Below are positions 33,106 to 44,664 of a DNA stretch of 46,933 nucleotides, one piece after another. The notes below the pieces were generated by a model. It saw only the letters and a list, made by a program, of their open reading frames with translations. It had not been told where the DNA came from and made no database searches. Made by a program: the position numbers and the translations under genes. Positions within the stretch are counted from its first letter, which is position 1; every line of letters starts with the position of its first letter. The stretch comes from Flavobacterium psychrophilum (GTDB lineage: Bacteria; Bacteroidota; Bacteroidia; Flavobacteriales; Flavobacteriaceae). The DNA lies in the NCBI GenBank assembly GCA_945862065.1, contig CAMAWT010000019.1, forward strand, positions 1 to 46,933. Direction: 5' to 3'.

Positions 33106-35454
33106 ATGAAAAAATTATTGTTTACCCTATTATTAATAAGCAGTTTTGCCAATGCACAAAATACCACCAACTTATTTGGAAAAGTACTCGATGAAAATGA
33201 AAGACCCATTTCTGGGGCAACCATTTCAATTCAAGAAGCTTCCATTGAGGTGACTTCAGATGAAAATGGTGCCTTTACACTGGAAAAAGTTATTCCAAAA
33301 ACATACAATATTGTTGCATCCGCTAAAGGTTATGAAGAAGAAATTAAGTTTAACATTATCATTAAATCTGCAGGAAATAGTGATCTCGTTTTTAACCTTA
33401 AAGTAGCTTCCAACAAACTAAAAGAAGTAAATGTTGCAAACAATCCTTTCAAACGTAAGAAAGAATCACCTCTTTCTATTCAAAGTTTATCACCTGTAGA
33501 AATTGCAACTTTTCCTGGCGGAAATAATGATATTGCCAAAGTAGTTCAAACCTTGCCGGGAGTTTCTGGATCGGTTGGAGGTTTTAGAAACGACATCATC
33601 ATTCGTGGAGGTGCTCCCAATGAAAATGTGTATTATTTGGATGCTATAGAAATTCCGAATATCAACCATTTTAGCACTCAAGGAAGTGCTGGCGGACCTG
33701 TTGGATTGATAAATGTTTCCTTTATTGACGGTGTGACACTGTCGAGTTCATCATTTGAAAGTAAATACAACAATCCGCTTTCGGGTGTTTTGCAATTCAA
33801 ACAGCGAAATGGTAATAACAAAAAGTTTCAAGGCAATATGAGAGTTGGTGCAAGTGAAACCGCATTAACAGTTGAAGGACCTTTATTTAAACCAAAAAAA
33901 GAAGTAAGCAACACAACTTATTTATTATCAGTACGTCGTAGTTATTTGCAATTTTTATTTGAATTAATTGGTTTGCCTATTCGACCTAGTTATTGGGATT
34001 ATCAATATAAAATAAACTCAAAAATTGATGAATATAATGAAATCAACTTTCTTGGAGTAGGTTCATTAGATGACTTTTCGGTAAAAAAACCAAAAGAATT
34101 CGACATCCAACAGCAAATTACATTAGACCAAGTTCCCATTATCAAACAATGGAGCACAACAACAGGTTTGAGTTGGAGAAAACGATTTAAAGACAATTCT
34201 GGTTTTATGATAAATTCTATCAGTACCAATATTTTAAACAATAATTTTAGACGTTATACAGATAATGAAAACTTACAGGGTTTGTTTTTTACAAATAATT
34301 CTCGTGAAACAGAACTGAAATTTAGAAACGAAATCACGAAAAATCTTGGAAGTTGGAAAATTGTAGCTGGTTTTAACTTAGAAAATGCGATTTACAAAAA
34401 TGAAACCAACGACATCAACGCAAATATAATGTACGATACCGGAATTAATTTCATCAAAACCGGATTTTTTGCTCAAACATCTACAACAATTCTCAATGAT
34501 CGATTGGATGTTTCGTTCGGATTTAGAACGGATGCTAATAATTTTACTACTCAAAAAAATCAATTGTTAGAAACTTTTTCGCCTAGAATGGCACTTTCTT
34601 ATGCAATAACGGAAGAAAAAGATTGGAAACTGAATGCAACATTGGGTAAATATTTTAAAATTTCACCTTATACCATTCTTGGTTTTAAAGACAATAATGG
34701 CAATTTTGCTAATAAAGATGTGGATTATACCAGCAACATTCATTATGTTTTGGGTGTTAGTAAAAATCTAAATCCTACTACTCAAATTTCAGTAGAAGGA
34801 TTTTTTAAAGATTATCGAAATTATGCCGTTTCAATTGCAGATGGCGTTTCATTAGCCAATAAAGGCGGTGGTTTTGAAGTGCTTGGAAACGAAGATGTTA
34901 TTACAAATGGACGAGGACGAACCTATGGAATGGAATTTTTGTACCAACAAAAACTTACCAAAAACTTTTTTGGGATTTTTGCCTATACCCTATTCAAAAG
35001 CGAATTTACAGGATTGGATCAACAATACCGACCATCTGTTTGGGACAGTAGAAATTTAGTTTCGGCAACGGCTGGTTATAAATTCAAGCGTAATTGGGAA
35101 GCAGGAATGCGCTACAGATATTCCGGGAAAACACCGTTTGCAAAAGTAAATGAAGCACAAACATTGAACAACTATCCACAAATCGTGTTGGATTACAACA
35201 ACTTAGGTGAAAATAAATTAGATGCTTTTAGTCAGTTGGACTTACGAATTGATAAAAAATGGAACTTCAAAAAAGTGGCTTTCAATCTTTTTATAGATAT
35301 CCAAAACATCTTATCTCAAAAAATTCCGGAACCAACCGCTTTCGGACTTAACCGAGATCCTGATGGAGCTATTGTAAATCCGAGGAGTTTAGTTGCGGTT
35401 AGTGTTGCTGAAGGACAAGCTATTCCAACTATTGGAATTATTTTAGATTTTTAA
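33106..35454 (+). CDS. TonB-dependent outer-membrane receptor
   Basis: The 782-residue protein has a signal peptide (ending FANAQ) and an N-terminal carboxypeptidase-regulatory-like beta-sandwich (about 22-100, GKVLDENERPISGATISIQE). A plug domain (about 125-235) carries VVQTLPGVSGSVGGF, then IIIRGGAPNENVYYLDAIEI. A 22-strand-type barrel ends in aromatic IGIILDF. It imports an unidentified ligand across the outer membrane using TonB-ExbBD energy. There is no SusD partner next to it, so it is not a standard glycan-uptake (SusCD) pair. It stands alone, with a family B repeat upstream and a family A repeat downstream. Confidence 0.94.
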   Translation: MKKLLFTLLLISSFANAQNTTNLFGKVLDENERPISGATISIQEASIEVTSDENGAFTLEKVIPKTYNIVASAKGYEEEIKFNIIIKSAGNSDLVFNLKVASNKLKEVNVANNPFKRKKESPLSIQSLSPVEIATFPGGNNDIAKVVQTLPGVSGSVGGFRNDIIIRGGAPNENVYYLDAIEIPNINHFSTQGSAGGPVGLINVSFIDGVTLSSSSFESKYNNPLSGVLQFKQRNGNNKKFQGNMRVGASETALTVEGPLFKPKKEVSNTTYLLSVRRSYLQFLFELIGLPIRPSYWDYQYKINSKIDEYNEINFLGVGSLDDFSVKKPKEFDIQQQITLDQVPIIKQWSTTTGLSWRKRFKDNSGFMINSISTNILNNNFRRYTDNENLQGLFFTNNSRETELKFRNEITKNLGSWKIVAGFNLENAIYKNETNDINANIMYDTGINFIKTGFFAQTSTTILNDRLDVSFGFRTDANNFTTQKNQLLETFSPRMALSYAITEEKDWKLNATLGKYFKISPYTILGFKDNNGNFANKDVDYTSNIHYVLGVSKNLNPTTQISVEGFFKDYRNYAVSIADGVSLANKGGGFEVLGNEDVITNGRGRTYGMEFLYQQKLTKNFFGIFAYTLFKSEFTGLDQQYRPSVWDSRNLVSATAGYKFKRNWEAGMRYRYSGKTPFAKVNEAQTLNNYPQIVLDYNNLGENKLDAFSQLDLRIDKKWNFKKVAFNLFIDIQNILSQKIPEPTAFGLNRDPDGAIVNPRSLVAVSVAEGQAIPTIGIILDF

Positions 35455-35607
35455 TATTAGTTAAAAATATTTTGTACCCGTTTTGAAAATTTATGAAAGA
35501 TTTAATTTTATCTGATTAGGATTTAATTTTTTGAATAAAGGTTTTTTAAAACGTGCATGAGAGCTGATAGTGTTCAAAAAGTGAACTGAAATACATCACT
35601 TCATTTG

Positions 35608-35676
35608 TAGCCCTGATTGAGCCGATATCCTCCTGAAGTCCCGTAGGGCGAAGGAGATAAAGGCGAAAGCAGGACA
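35608..35676 (+). repeat. dispersed intergenic repeat, family A (copy 3)
   Basis: It begins TAGCCCTGATTGAGCCGATA and contains CCCGTAGGGCG and GGAGATAAAGGCGAAAGCAGGAC. It is over 85 percent identical by eye to the copy at 12769. Confidence 0.85.
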
Positions 35677-35740
35677 AAATGTGTTTTGGAACGGGGTTTT
35701 GTGCTTCTAAAAAAACCAAAAAAAATCAGTTTTTGATTTG

Positions 35741-35748
35741 TATCTTTG
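35741..35748 (+). promoter_or_regulatory. -7 box (TATCTTTG) of trmD
   Basis: This is an exact TAnnTTTG match 18 bases before the trmD ATG. It supports ATG 35767 over an upstream TTG in the same frame, which lies within the box. Confidence 0.5.
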
Positions 35749-35766
35749 TGGCTTGAAAACCATTTT

Positions 35767-36447
35767 ATGAGAATTGATATTATTACTTTATTGCCTGAGT
35801 TGTTGCGAAGTCCGTTTGAAGCATCGATTATGAAACGCGCTATTGACAAGGGATTGGTGGAAGTTCATTTTCATAATTTGAGAGATTACACGACCAATAA
35901 ACAAAAAAGTGTGGATGATTATCCGTATGGCGGAGGAGCTGGAATGGTGATGATGATTCAGCCAATTGATGATTGTATTGCTCATTTGAAAGCAGAACGT
36001 AACTATGATGAAATTATTTATATGTCGCCCGACGGTGAAACGTTGAACCAACAAATGGCGAACTCGATGTCTATGTATGAAAACATAATTATTTTGTGCG
36101 GACATTACAAAGGGGTTGATCAACGGGTTCGGGATCAGTTTATTACAAAAGAAATTTCGATTGGCGACTATGTTTTGAGTGGTGGCGAATTGGGCGCATT
36201 GGTGCTTTCGGATGCCTTGATACGTTTGATTCCGGGGGTGTTGAGTGACGAAACATCGGCGTTGACAGATAGTTTTCAGGATGGATTATTATCTGGTCCT
36301 ATTTATACACGCCCTGCAGAATATAAAGGTTGGAAAGTGCCTGAGGTGTTGACTAGCGGTAACTTTGCCAAAATTGACCAATGGCGCGAGGACAAAGCGT
36401 TTGAGCATACCAAAAACAGGCGTCCCGACCTATTGGAAGATAAATAA
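35767..36447 (+). CDS. trmD: tRNA (guanine(37)-N1)-methyltransferase
   Basis: The 226-residue SPOUT enzyme uses SAM to methylate G37 next to the anticodon and so prevents frameshifting. Family segments are [20 protein letters not shown] at the start, [18 protein letters not shown] near residue 52, [20 protein letters not shown] near 107, and the knot [20 protein letters not shown] near 132. [20 protein letters not shown] follows, and then the C-terminal helical domain. The length is slightly below the 240-255 of many homologues. rplS follows after 222 bases with its own promoter box, so the usual trmD-rplS pairing is kept but the two are separately driven. Confidence 0.96.
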   Translation: MRIDIITLLPELLRSPFEASIMKRAIDKGLVEVHFHNLRDYTTNKQKSVDDYPYGGGAGMVMMIQPIDDCIAHLKAERNYDEIIYMSPDGETLNQQMANSMSMYENIIILCGHYKGVDQRVRDQFITKEISIGDYVLSGGELGALVLSDALIRLIPGVLSDETSALTDSFQDGLLSGPIYTRPAEYKGWKVPEVLTSGNFAKIDQWREDKAFEHTKNRRPDLLEDK

Positions 36448-36589
36448 TGTTGAAAAAAAATTGCTACGTATTTAGCTGTTTTAACTGATAAACTCTTTAA
36501 AATCTGTTGCAAAAAATGCGTAACCTTTAATTTGATTTTTTATTGGACAATAATGAATGAAAAAAGTTTTCATTTTTAAATAAAAAGAG

Positions 36590-36597
36590 TATATTTG
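36590..36597 (+). promoter_or_regulatory. -7 box (TATATTTG) of rplS
   Basis: TATATTTG is an exact consensus match, followed by a 65- to 70-base leader before the rplS ATG. Confidence 0.6.
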
Positions 36598-36600
36598 CAC

Positions 36601-36669
36601 CCAAATTTGGACCAACCTCTGGCGAAAACCGTGTATGTTGCTCTGATACAAACATAAATAAATAGTGTT
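36601..36669 (+). promoter_or_regulatory. possible structured 5' leader of rplS
   Basis: The transcribed gap contains two short stems: CCAAATTTGG (self-complementary) and TATGTT/AACATA around GCTCTGATACA. Its base composition is richer than nearby gaps. Ribosomal-protein leaders for autoregulation are known upstream of several r-protein genes in Flavobacteria. I cannot fold or search it, so the match is unproven. Confidence 0.35.
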
Positions 36670-37020
36670 ATGTCAAATTTAATGAAATTCGTTCAAGACG
36701 AATTAGTAGCAAAAAAAGATTTCCCAAATTTCGGAGCTGGAGATACCATCACAGTGTATTATGAAATTAAAGAGGGTGAAAAAACAAGAACTCAGTTCTT
36801 TAAAGGAGTGGTAATTCAAAGAAAAGGTTCAGGAAATACTGAAACTTTCACCATCCGTAAAATGTCTGGACCAGTTGGAGTTGAGCGTATCTTCCCAGTT
36901 AATTTACCAGCATTACAAAAAATTGAATTGAACCAAAGAGGTAAAGTTCGTAGAGCAAGAATCTACTACTTTAGAGAACTTACTGGTAAAAAAGCAAAAA
37001 TCAAAGAAAGAAGAAGATAA
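36670..37020 (+). CDS. rplS: 50S ribosomal protein L19
   Basis: The 116-residue protein has the L19 pattern: DFPNFGAGDTITVYYEIKEG, then RTQFFKGVVIQRKGSGNTET, FTIRKMSGPVGVERIFPVNL, and the basic GKVRRARIYYFRELTGKKAK end. L19 lies at the 30S-50S interface. It has its own promoter and a perfect hairpin terminator 20 bases after the stop. The length is typical. Confidence 0.98.
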   Translation: MSNLMKFVQDELVAKKDFPNFGAGDTITVYYEIKEGEKTRTQFFKGVVIQRKGSGNTETFTIRKMSGPVGVERIFPVNLPALQKIELNQRGKVRRARIYYFRELTGKKAKIKERRR

Positions 37021-37040
37021 TCTTATTTCTTATTATTATA

Positions 37041-37073
37041 AAAAAGTCTCGATTAATTTCGAGACTTTTTTTT
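37041..37073. terminator. terminator of rplS
   Basis: AAAAAGTCTCGA (37041-37052) pairs perfectly with TCGAGACTTTTT (37059-37070) and is followed by more T's. Confidence 0.9.
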
Positions 37074-37189
37074 GTTTCAAAAATTACGAGGATAAAATTA
37101 CGAAAATGATAATTTTAAACATAAAAACTAACAATTTTACAAATCAATCGATTTCGTGGTATAATTCGAATTAAACCTATATGTTTTAT

Positions 37190-39484
<2,295 letters not shown>

Positions 39485-39570
39485 AGGATTGTTTTGTTTT
39501 AAAGCTGCAAAGTTTTAAAGTTTAGAATAGTCTTTTTCGAATATTTGATTTTTTGAAGAAAAGTGCTTTT

Positions 39571-39618
39571 AAAAGTGGAGAGTGATAATGGATACATTAC
39601 TCTTCACTTTTTATTTTT
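39571..39618 (+). terminator. hairpin terminator after isocitrate dehydrogenase
   Basis: AAAAGTGGAGAGTGATAATG pairs imperfectly with CATTACTCTTCACTTTT and is followed by TTATTTTTTA, about 90 bases after the stop. Confidence 0.55.
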
Positions 39619-39718
39619 TAAAACATATAAGTCATGTTAGTTTTTTTTGTGAAGACGCTTCGCATGGTTGAAGGGCATATAAGTTGAAAGTCAATATCTT
39701 GTAATCAAAAATCACTAT

Positions 39719-39772
39719 TTACTTGTTACTTGTTACTTGTCACTAATAACTTTTGCCTAATGCCTAATGCCT
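39719..39772. repeat. short tandem repeats in the intergenic region
   Basis: TTACTTG occurs three times in a row (39719-39739), and GCCTAAT twice plus a partial third unit (39755-39772). The region holds no gene. Confidence 0.7.
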
Positions 39773-39780
39773 CAAAAAAA

Positions 39781-40470
39781 CTACTTCTCCAAAACATCTT
39801 CTTTTACCACAATTACCTTGGCTTTTACACCAGTAGTAAGGTTCCATTTATTGGAAGTAACCACAACACCTTTGGCATTAACAATAACAAACTGAGCCGT
39901 GTTTGGGCCCGACTCTCCTTGGTTTAATGCTTCAAATTCAATCTTGTTGATACCTTCGTTCAATTCTAAATAAATTTCTTTAAAATCAATATCCAACAGT
40001 ATTTGATTGATTGCTATTTTGTCATTGAGCCAAACTCTAACTAAATCACCATCAGGTGCTTCGTGATCTCTGCAAGCAATTCTGACTGTCTTGGTTGATG
40101 AACTAAACTGTCCTAAAAAAGTATCACTTTTAAATCGATCTTGTATTTCGCCTTCTTTCTTTTTCAATCGTTGCTCATACAATTCCGATGAATTTTTTAT
40201 TTCAAATTGTTTTTTCGCTGCAACTTCAATTTTAGGAACGTTAGAAAGTGCTTTCATCAAAGGATCTTCTTGTTTTTTGAAGAATTGACTTTCATACTTA
40301 ATCGTTTGTTCGGCTTTTTTTTGTGGAAGCGTTTTATTTGTAACCTCAGGACTATTTTGTCTTGGTTTCAAAGATAATTTTAGCGTCTTCTTATTTGATT
40401 CTATCTGTGAATGAACCAAATTCGAAAAGCTTAAGCACAAAACAAAACAACATAATAATCGGAATTTCAT
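39781..40470 (-). CDS. secreted protein of unknown function with C-terminal beta-sandwich-like domain
   Basis: The 229-residue protein has a signal peptide (MKFRLLCCFVLCLSFSNLVH, ending SQ). A charged, low-complexity region rich in Lys/Gln/Glu follows (about 25-125). The C-terminal domain (about 125-225) has TVRIACRDHEAPDGDLVRVW, then LNDKIAINQILLDI, LNEGINKIEFEALNQGESGP and NTAQFVIVNAKG. This DGDxVxVxLN ... GxNxIxxxAxNxGxxxPNTA pattern recalls small beta-sandwich domains I have seen in other Bacteroidota exported proteins, but I cannot name the family. It is divergent from a TonB-dependent receptor gene. Confidence 0.82.
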   Translation of the reverse strand: MKFRLLCCFVLCLSFSNLVHSQIESNKKTLKLSLKPRQNSPEVTNKTLPQKKAEQTIKYESQFFKKQEDPLMKALSNVPKIEVAAKKQFEIKNSSELYEQRLKKKEGEIQDRFKSDTFLGQFSSSTKTVRIACRDHEAPDGDLVRVWLNDKIAINQILLDIDFKEIYLELNEGINKIEFEALNQGESGPNTAQFVIVNAKGVVVTSNKWNLTTGVKAKVIVVKEDVLEK

Positions 40471-40603
40471 ATTATCTTTAATAATTGATTGTAAAAGTAT
40501 TTATTTTTTATAACAAATCGTTTTTGTATTAACCATACATTAACATTTATCGTGTAATATCTAATATTAAATTTACGAAATTTGCATCAAATAAATTTTT
40601 AAT

Positions 40604-42976
40604 ATGTTAAACAAAAAATCTGCCTTTCTATTACTATTATTTATATGTTTCGGGTTTTCTTTTGCTCAGGAAAAATATACCTTAAGCGGCACTATTTCGG
40701 ACGAAAAAAATAATGAAACACTTATTGGAGTTACTATTTCTGTGAAAAATCAGAACTATTTCATGTCAACCAACGAATATGGTTTTTATTCGATAACCCT
40801 TCCAAAAGGAAATTATGAGATTGAAATAAGTTACATGGGATATGAAACTGTTAACAAAAAAGTTTCGTTTAATCAAAACATCACTCAAAACTTTTCCTTG
40901 TCAGAAAATAGTCAGCAACTCGATGAAGTACTTATCATAGACAAAAATAAATCCAACACTCGAAAAGCAGAAATGAGTGTCAACAAGCTATCCATTTCAA
41001 CCATAAAACAAATGCCAGTTGTATTAGGAGAAGTTGATATCATAAAATCGCTTTTACTTTTGCCAGGCGTTACAAATGCTGGCGAAGGTCAGTCGGGTTT
41101 CAATGTGCGAGGTGGAGGCGCCGACCAGAATTTGGTATTACTAGATGAAGCTACGCTGTTTAATACTTCCCATTTATTCGGATTTTTTTCAGTTTTTAAT
41201 CCTGATGCCATTAAAGATTTGAAATTGTATAAAGGTGGAATTCCTGCGCGTTTTGGTGGTAGAGCATCTTCTGTTTTAGATATTTATCAAAAAGACGGTA
41301 ACAACAAATCATTTCATGCCAATGGTGGTATCGGACTGATATCTAGCAGACTACTTCTTGAAGGTCCCATCGTAGAAGAAAAAGGTTCTTTTTTAATTGG
41401 TGGAAGAGGTTCGTATGCGCATTTATTTTTAAAACTAGCCAACAATGATAACTCGGCTTATTTTTATGATTTGAATACTAAAATGAACTACAAAATTAAC
41501 AAAAATAACACCCTGTTTTTGTCGGGTTATTTTGGTAGAGATATTTTCAGTATTAACAAAAGTTTTTCCAATACCTATGGAAACGCCACTTTGAACCTTA
41601 GATGGAATCACTTGTTTAATGACAAACTATTTTCTAATGCATCGCTCATTTATAGCGATTATTATTATGGATTGCAGTTGGATTTCATTGGATTCAAATG
41701 GGATTCTGGCATAAAAAATTATAATTTCAAATACGATTTTAAATATTATACTAATGACAAATTGAAAGTGAATTTTGGTGCCAACTCTATTTATTACGAC
41801 TTCAATCCGGGCGTAATCAAACCAATAGACGAAAAATCATCCATTAATTTCAGACAATTAGAAAAAAAATATGCCTTCGAACCATCGTTTTATATAGATG
41901 CAGAACAAAAATTAAGTCAAAAAATAAACATTCAATATGGACTTAGATACAGCATGTTTTATAGATTAGGTAGTTCCAATGTAAACACTTATCAAAATAA
42001 TGAAGCCGTTATTTTTAATTCAAATCTTGGCATTTATGAAAGTGCAACACCAACCGCTTCGACCTATTTTGGTTCTAATAAAACGATCACATCTTATGAC
42101 AATATCGAACCACGTTTTGCCATGTCATACGAAATCAATGATTCAAAGTCGGTGAAATTTAGCTACAATAAAATGGCTCAATATTTACAATTGGTTTCCA
42201 ATACGGCCTCACCTACTCCGCTTGATGTTTGGACGCCTTCCGATACTTTTATCAAACCACAAATTGCCAATCAATATGCGATAGGATATTTTTCAAATCT
42301 GAAAGAAGATGCGTATTCATTAGAAATTGAAAGTTATTTCAAACACATAAAAAACAGAATGGATTACATTGACGGAGCCAATTTGGTAGCCAATGAAGCC
42401 ATCGAACAAGTAATCTTAAATGGGGAAATGCGTTCGTATGGTCTCGAAATTTTATTTAGAAAAAACAGTGGTAAATTAAATGGTTGGATTTCATATACAT
42501 TGTCCAAATCGCAACAACGAACTCCCGGAAGAACAGCTGCAGAAACTGGAATAAACAACGGTGAATGGTACCGATCAGCTTATGACAAAACCCATAATTT
42601 AGCCATCACAAGTTCTTACAAATTGAACCCAAAATGGTCGTTTTCTGGAAATTTTATTTTACAAACAGGACAACCCGTAACGTATCCAAATGGACAATAT
42701 CAATACCAAGGAATCATTATTCCAAGTTATGGCATGCGAAACCAAAACAGCCTACCAATGTTCCATCATCTCGATATTGCAGCAACCTTAACTCCAAAAC
42801 AAAATGCTAAACGAAAATGGCAAGGCGAATGGATTTTTAGTATTTACAATCTTTACGGACGAAAAAATGCTGCTTCTATCAGTTTTAGACAAAATTCTGA
42901 AACAGGTAATAATGAAGCCATTAGATTGTCCATCTTCGGAATGGTGCCATCTGTAACTTATAATTTTAAATTTTAA
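40604..42976 (+). CDS. TonB-dependent receptor (with carboxypeptidase-like N-terminal domain)
   Basis: The 790-residue outer-membrane protein has a signal peptide (MLNKKSAFLLLLFICFGFSF, then AQ). The CarboxypepD_reg-like domain (about 23-110) includes SGTISDEKNNETLIGVTISV and YEIEISYMGYETVNKKVSF. The plug (about 125-235) has IIKSLLLLPGVTNAGEGQSG, FNVRGGGADQNLVLLDEA and KGGIPARFGGRASSVLDI. A beta barrel follows, ending VPSVTYNFKF with a terminal Phe. It probably imports a ligand together with the DUF4249 lipoprotein encoded 11 bases downstream. This receptor/DUF4249 pairing is frequent in flavobacteria. The ligand is not known. Confidence 0.94.
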   Translation: MLNKKSAFLLLLFICFGFSFAQEKYTLSGTISDEKNNETLIGVTISVKNQNYFMSTNEYGFYSITLPKGNYEIEISYMGYETVNKKVSFNQNITQNFSLSENSQQLDEVLIIDKNKSNTRKAEMSVNKLSISTIKQMPVVLGEVDIIKSLLLLPGVTNAGEGQSGFNVRGGGADQNLVLLDEATLFNTSHLFGFFSVFNPDAIKDLKLYKGGIPARFGGRASSVLDIYQKDGNNKSFHANGGIGLISSRLLLEGPIVEEKGSFLIGGRGSYAHLFLKLANNDNSAYFYDLNTKMNYKINKNNTLFLSGYFGRDIFSINKSFSNTYGNATLNLRWNHLFNDKLFSNASLIYSDYYYGLQLDFIGFKWDSGIKNYNFKYDFKYYTNDKLKVNFGANSIYYDFNPGVIKPIDEKSSINFRQLEKKYAFEPSFYIDAEQKLSQKINIQYGLRYSMFYRLGSSNVNTYQNNEAVIFNSNLGIYESATPTASTYFGSNKTITSYDNIEPRFAMSYEINDSKSVKFSYNKMAQYLQLVSNTASPTPLDVWTPSDTFIKPQIANQYAIGYFSNLKEDAYSLEIESYFKHIKNRMDYIDGANLVANEAIEQVILNGEMRSYGLEILFRKNSGKLNGWISYTLSKSQQRTPGRTAAETGINNGEWYRSAYDKTHNLAITSSYKLNPKWSFSGNFILQTGQPVTYPNGQYQYQGIIIPSYGMRNQNSLPMFHHLDIAATLTPKQNAKRKWQGEWIFSIYNLYGRKNAASISFRQNSETGNNEAIRLSIFGMVPSVTYNFKF

Positions 42977-42987
42977 ACTTCTTTCAA

Positions 42988-43800
42988 ATGAAAAATATTC
43001 TATATATCCTATCGGTTTTTTTGTTTTTATCGTGTGAAGATAAGGTCGATATTGCCTTGGAAAACGCTGCTCCAAAACTAGTTATTGATGCCTCTATTCT
43101 TTGGGCTAAAGGAACAACGGGCAACGAACAAAAAATTAAATTAACCACCACAACCGATTTTTACAGCAACACCATTCCAAAAGTTTCTGGTGCAAGTGTA
43201 ACCATAAAAAATAGTGCAAATACCTATTTTTATTTTATAGAAACACCTAATACAGGTGAATATATTTGTTCTAATTTTCAGCCCGTTATTGGCGAAAACT
43301 ACACATTAACCATTCAATATCAAGGAAATACCTATACTTCAACCGAGAAACTAGTTGCAACTCCACCCATCACAAATATTGAGCAAATTAGCGTACCCGG
43401 TTTTACTGAAAATGTTATTCAAATCAAGTTTTTTTATCAAGACAACGGCAATCAAGACAATTATTATATCACGAGTTTTACGCACAATTCAAGTATTTTA
43501 CCAGACTATACAGCTATTAAAGATAAGTTTTTTCAAGGGAATTTAATGTTCGGATTTTATTCAAACGATAAAATTAAATCGGGCGACCCATTGTTCATGA
43601 CGCTTCAAGGTGTCAATTTACAGTATTTTGAATACATGAGCAAAATCATCAATATGTCTGGTAGTCAAGGGGGTAGCCCATTTTCAACACCATCTGCAAC
43701 AGTAAAAGGCAACGTAATCAATCAAACAAATCCGACCAATTTCCCATTGGGCTATTTTCATTTATCAGAAATAGATGCAAAAAATTATATCGTTCAATAA
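42988..43800 (+). CDS. DUF4249 domain-containing lipoprotein
   Basis: The 270-residue protein has a lipoprotein signal MKNILYILSVFLFLSC (Cys16). The DUF4249 pattern is PKLVIDASILWAKGTTGNEQ near residue 29, then ISGASVTIKN-like strands (VSGASVTIKNSANTYFYF), and NYTLTIQYQGNTYTSTEKLV with VATPPITNIEQ. The family consists of membrane-anchored beta-rich proteins of unknown activity that sit next to TonB receptors. It probably works as the receptor's accessory lipoprotein, by analogy to SusD but unrelated in sequence. It is the second gene of the operon; a hairpin repeat follows the stop at once and may act as terminator. Confidence 0.93.
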   Translation: MKNILYILSVFLFLSCEDKVDIALENAAPKLVIDASILWAKGTTGNEQKIKLTTTTDFYSNTIPKVSGASVTIKNSANTYFYFIETPNTGEYICSNFQPVIGENYTLTIQYQGNTYTSTEKLVATPPITNIEQISVPGFTENVIQIKFFYQDNGNQDNYYITSFTHNSSILPDYTAIKDKFFQGNLMFGFYSNDKIKSGDPLFMTLQGVNLQYFEYMSKIINMSGSQGGSPFSTPSATVKGNVINQTNPTNFPLGYFHLSEIDAKNYIVQ

Positions 43801-43898
43801 TTTGGGCGTGTTTCCGCGTGTTCCGCTGTATCTTTTTTGTAGTTGTTTTTGAAAAAAAAACAACTACAAAAAAGGATGCCGCTTCACCCACGCACGCA
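43801..43898. repeat. intergenic hairpin repeat element, family C
   Basis: The ends GGGCGTGTTTCCGCG and CACCCACGCACGC resemble family B ends. The core has two perfect 18-base arms, 43833-43850 and 43856-43873, around a 5-base loop (TTTTTTGTAGTTGTTTTT and its complement). It lies directly after the DUF4249 stop. Confidence 0.8.
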
Positions 43899-43990
43899 GT
43901 CTTGTAGTGAATTGTTCATTTAGAATTAACAACAAGAAACATCAAACATAATTTGTTTTGTATATATTTACATTTTAAAAACAAAACCCC

Positions 43991-44653
43991 ATGTCATCGC
44001 ACCATATCGTAAGAGACGATCAAGAACCCGCACTCATTATTGCTAATGGCGCTTCTTGTAGTAACGAACTTCTAGGCCAATTGCTAGAATGGTCACCAAT
44101 TGTTGTCGTTTTAGACAATGCCATTGAAAGAGTATTTGAACTTAATATCAAAATAGATGTACTTTTAGGTGATTTTGACGATGATTTCGACCCAAATAAA
44201 TATACCGAAAAACAATTTCCTATCGAAATCGTACACACGCCAGATCAAAACAAGACCGATCTCGAAAAAGCATTTGATTATCTTATAGAAAAAGGTCATA
44301 AGGCTGTAAATGTGGTTTGGGCAACTGGAAAACGTGCCGATCATACCATTACAAATATCACAACATTACCAAGTTATCGAAATAAATTAAAAATAGTCAT
44401 CCTTGACAATCATTCAAAAGTGTTTTTATTACCCAATTCCTACAAAAAATGGTACACCAAAGGAACACCCATTTCTTTAATTCCGATTGGAAAAGTGAAC
44501 GGTGTTGAAACAGAAAATTTAAAATACCCATTACACGACGAAAGCCTCGTTTTAGGATATAGAACGGGAAGTAGCAATGAAGTACTTGCAGATGGAATCG
44601 TCACAATAAACCATCGTGAAGGTGATTTATTATTAATGGAATGTACTGATTAA
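43991..44653 (+). CDS. thiamine pyrophosphokinase
   Basis: The 220-residue enzyme transfers pyrophosphate from ATP to thiamine to give thiamine diphosphate. Motifs are IIANGASCSNELL near residue 17, VLLGDFDDDFDP near 58 (metal-binding GDFD), HTPDQNKTDLEKAFDYLIEK near 82 (catalytic DQxxTD), and WATGKRADHTITNI near 110 (GxRxDH). A C-terminal beta-rich thiamine-binding domain follows (ISLIPIGKVNGVETENLKYP, LVLGYRTGSSNEVL). The order and length agree with the bacterial ThiN family. rlmF follows after 11 bases, and the two are likely co-transcribed. Confidence 0.94.
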   Translation: MSSHHIVRDDQEPALIIANGASCSNELLGQLLEWSPIVVVLDNAIERVFELNIKIDVLLGDFDDDFDPNKYTEKQFPIEIVHTPDQNKTDLEKAFDYLIEKGHKAVNVVWATGKRADHTITNITTLPSYRNKLKIVILDNHSKVFLLPNSYKKWYTKGTPISLIPIGKVNGVETENLKYPLHDESLVLGYRTGSSNEVLADGIVTINHREGDLLLMECTD

Positions 44654-44664
44654 TGTAGCAAACT

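Noticed and set aside
35788..36123. 111-codon minus-strand frame inside trmD
   Set aside because: It is antisense to a well-conserved essential gene, with a composition mirroring trmD codons.
39719..39772. Short tandem repeats considered as a CRISPR remnant
   Set aside because: Units are 7 bases with no spacers and no cas genes nearby.
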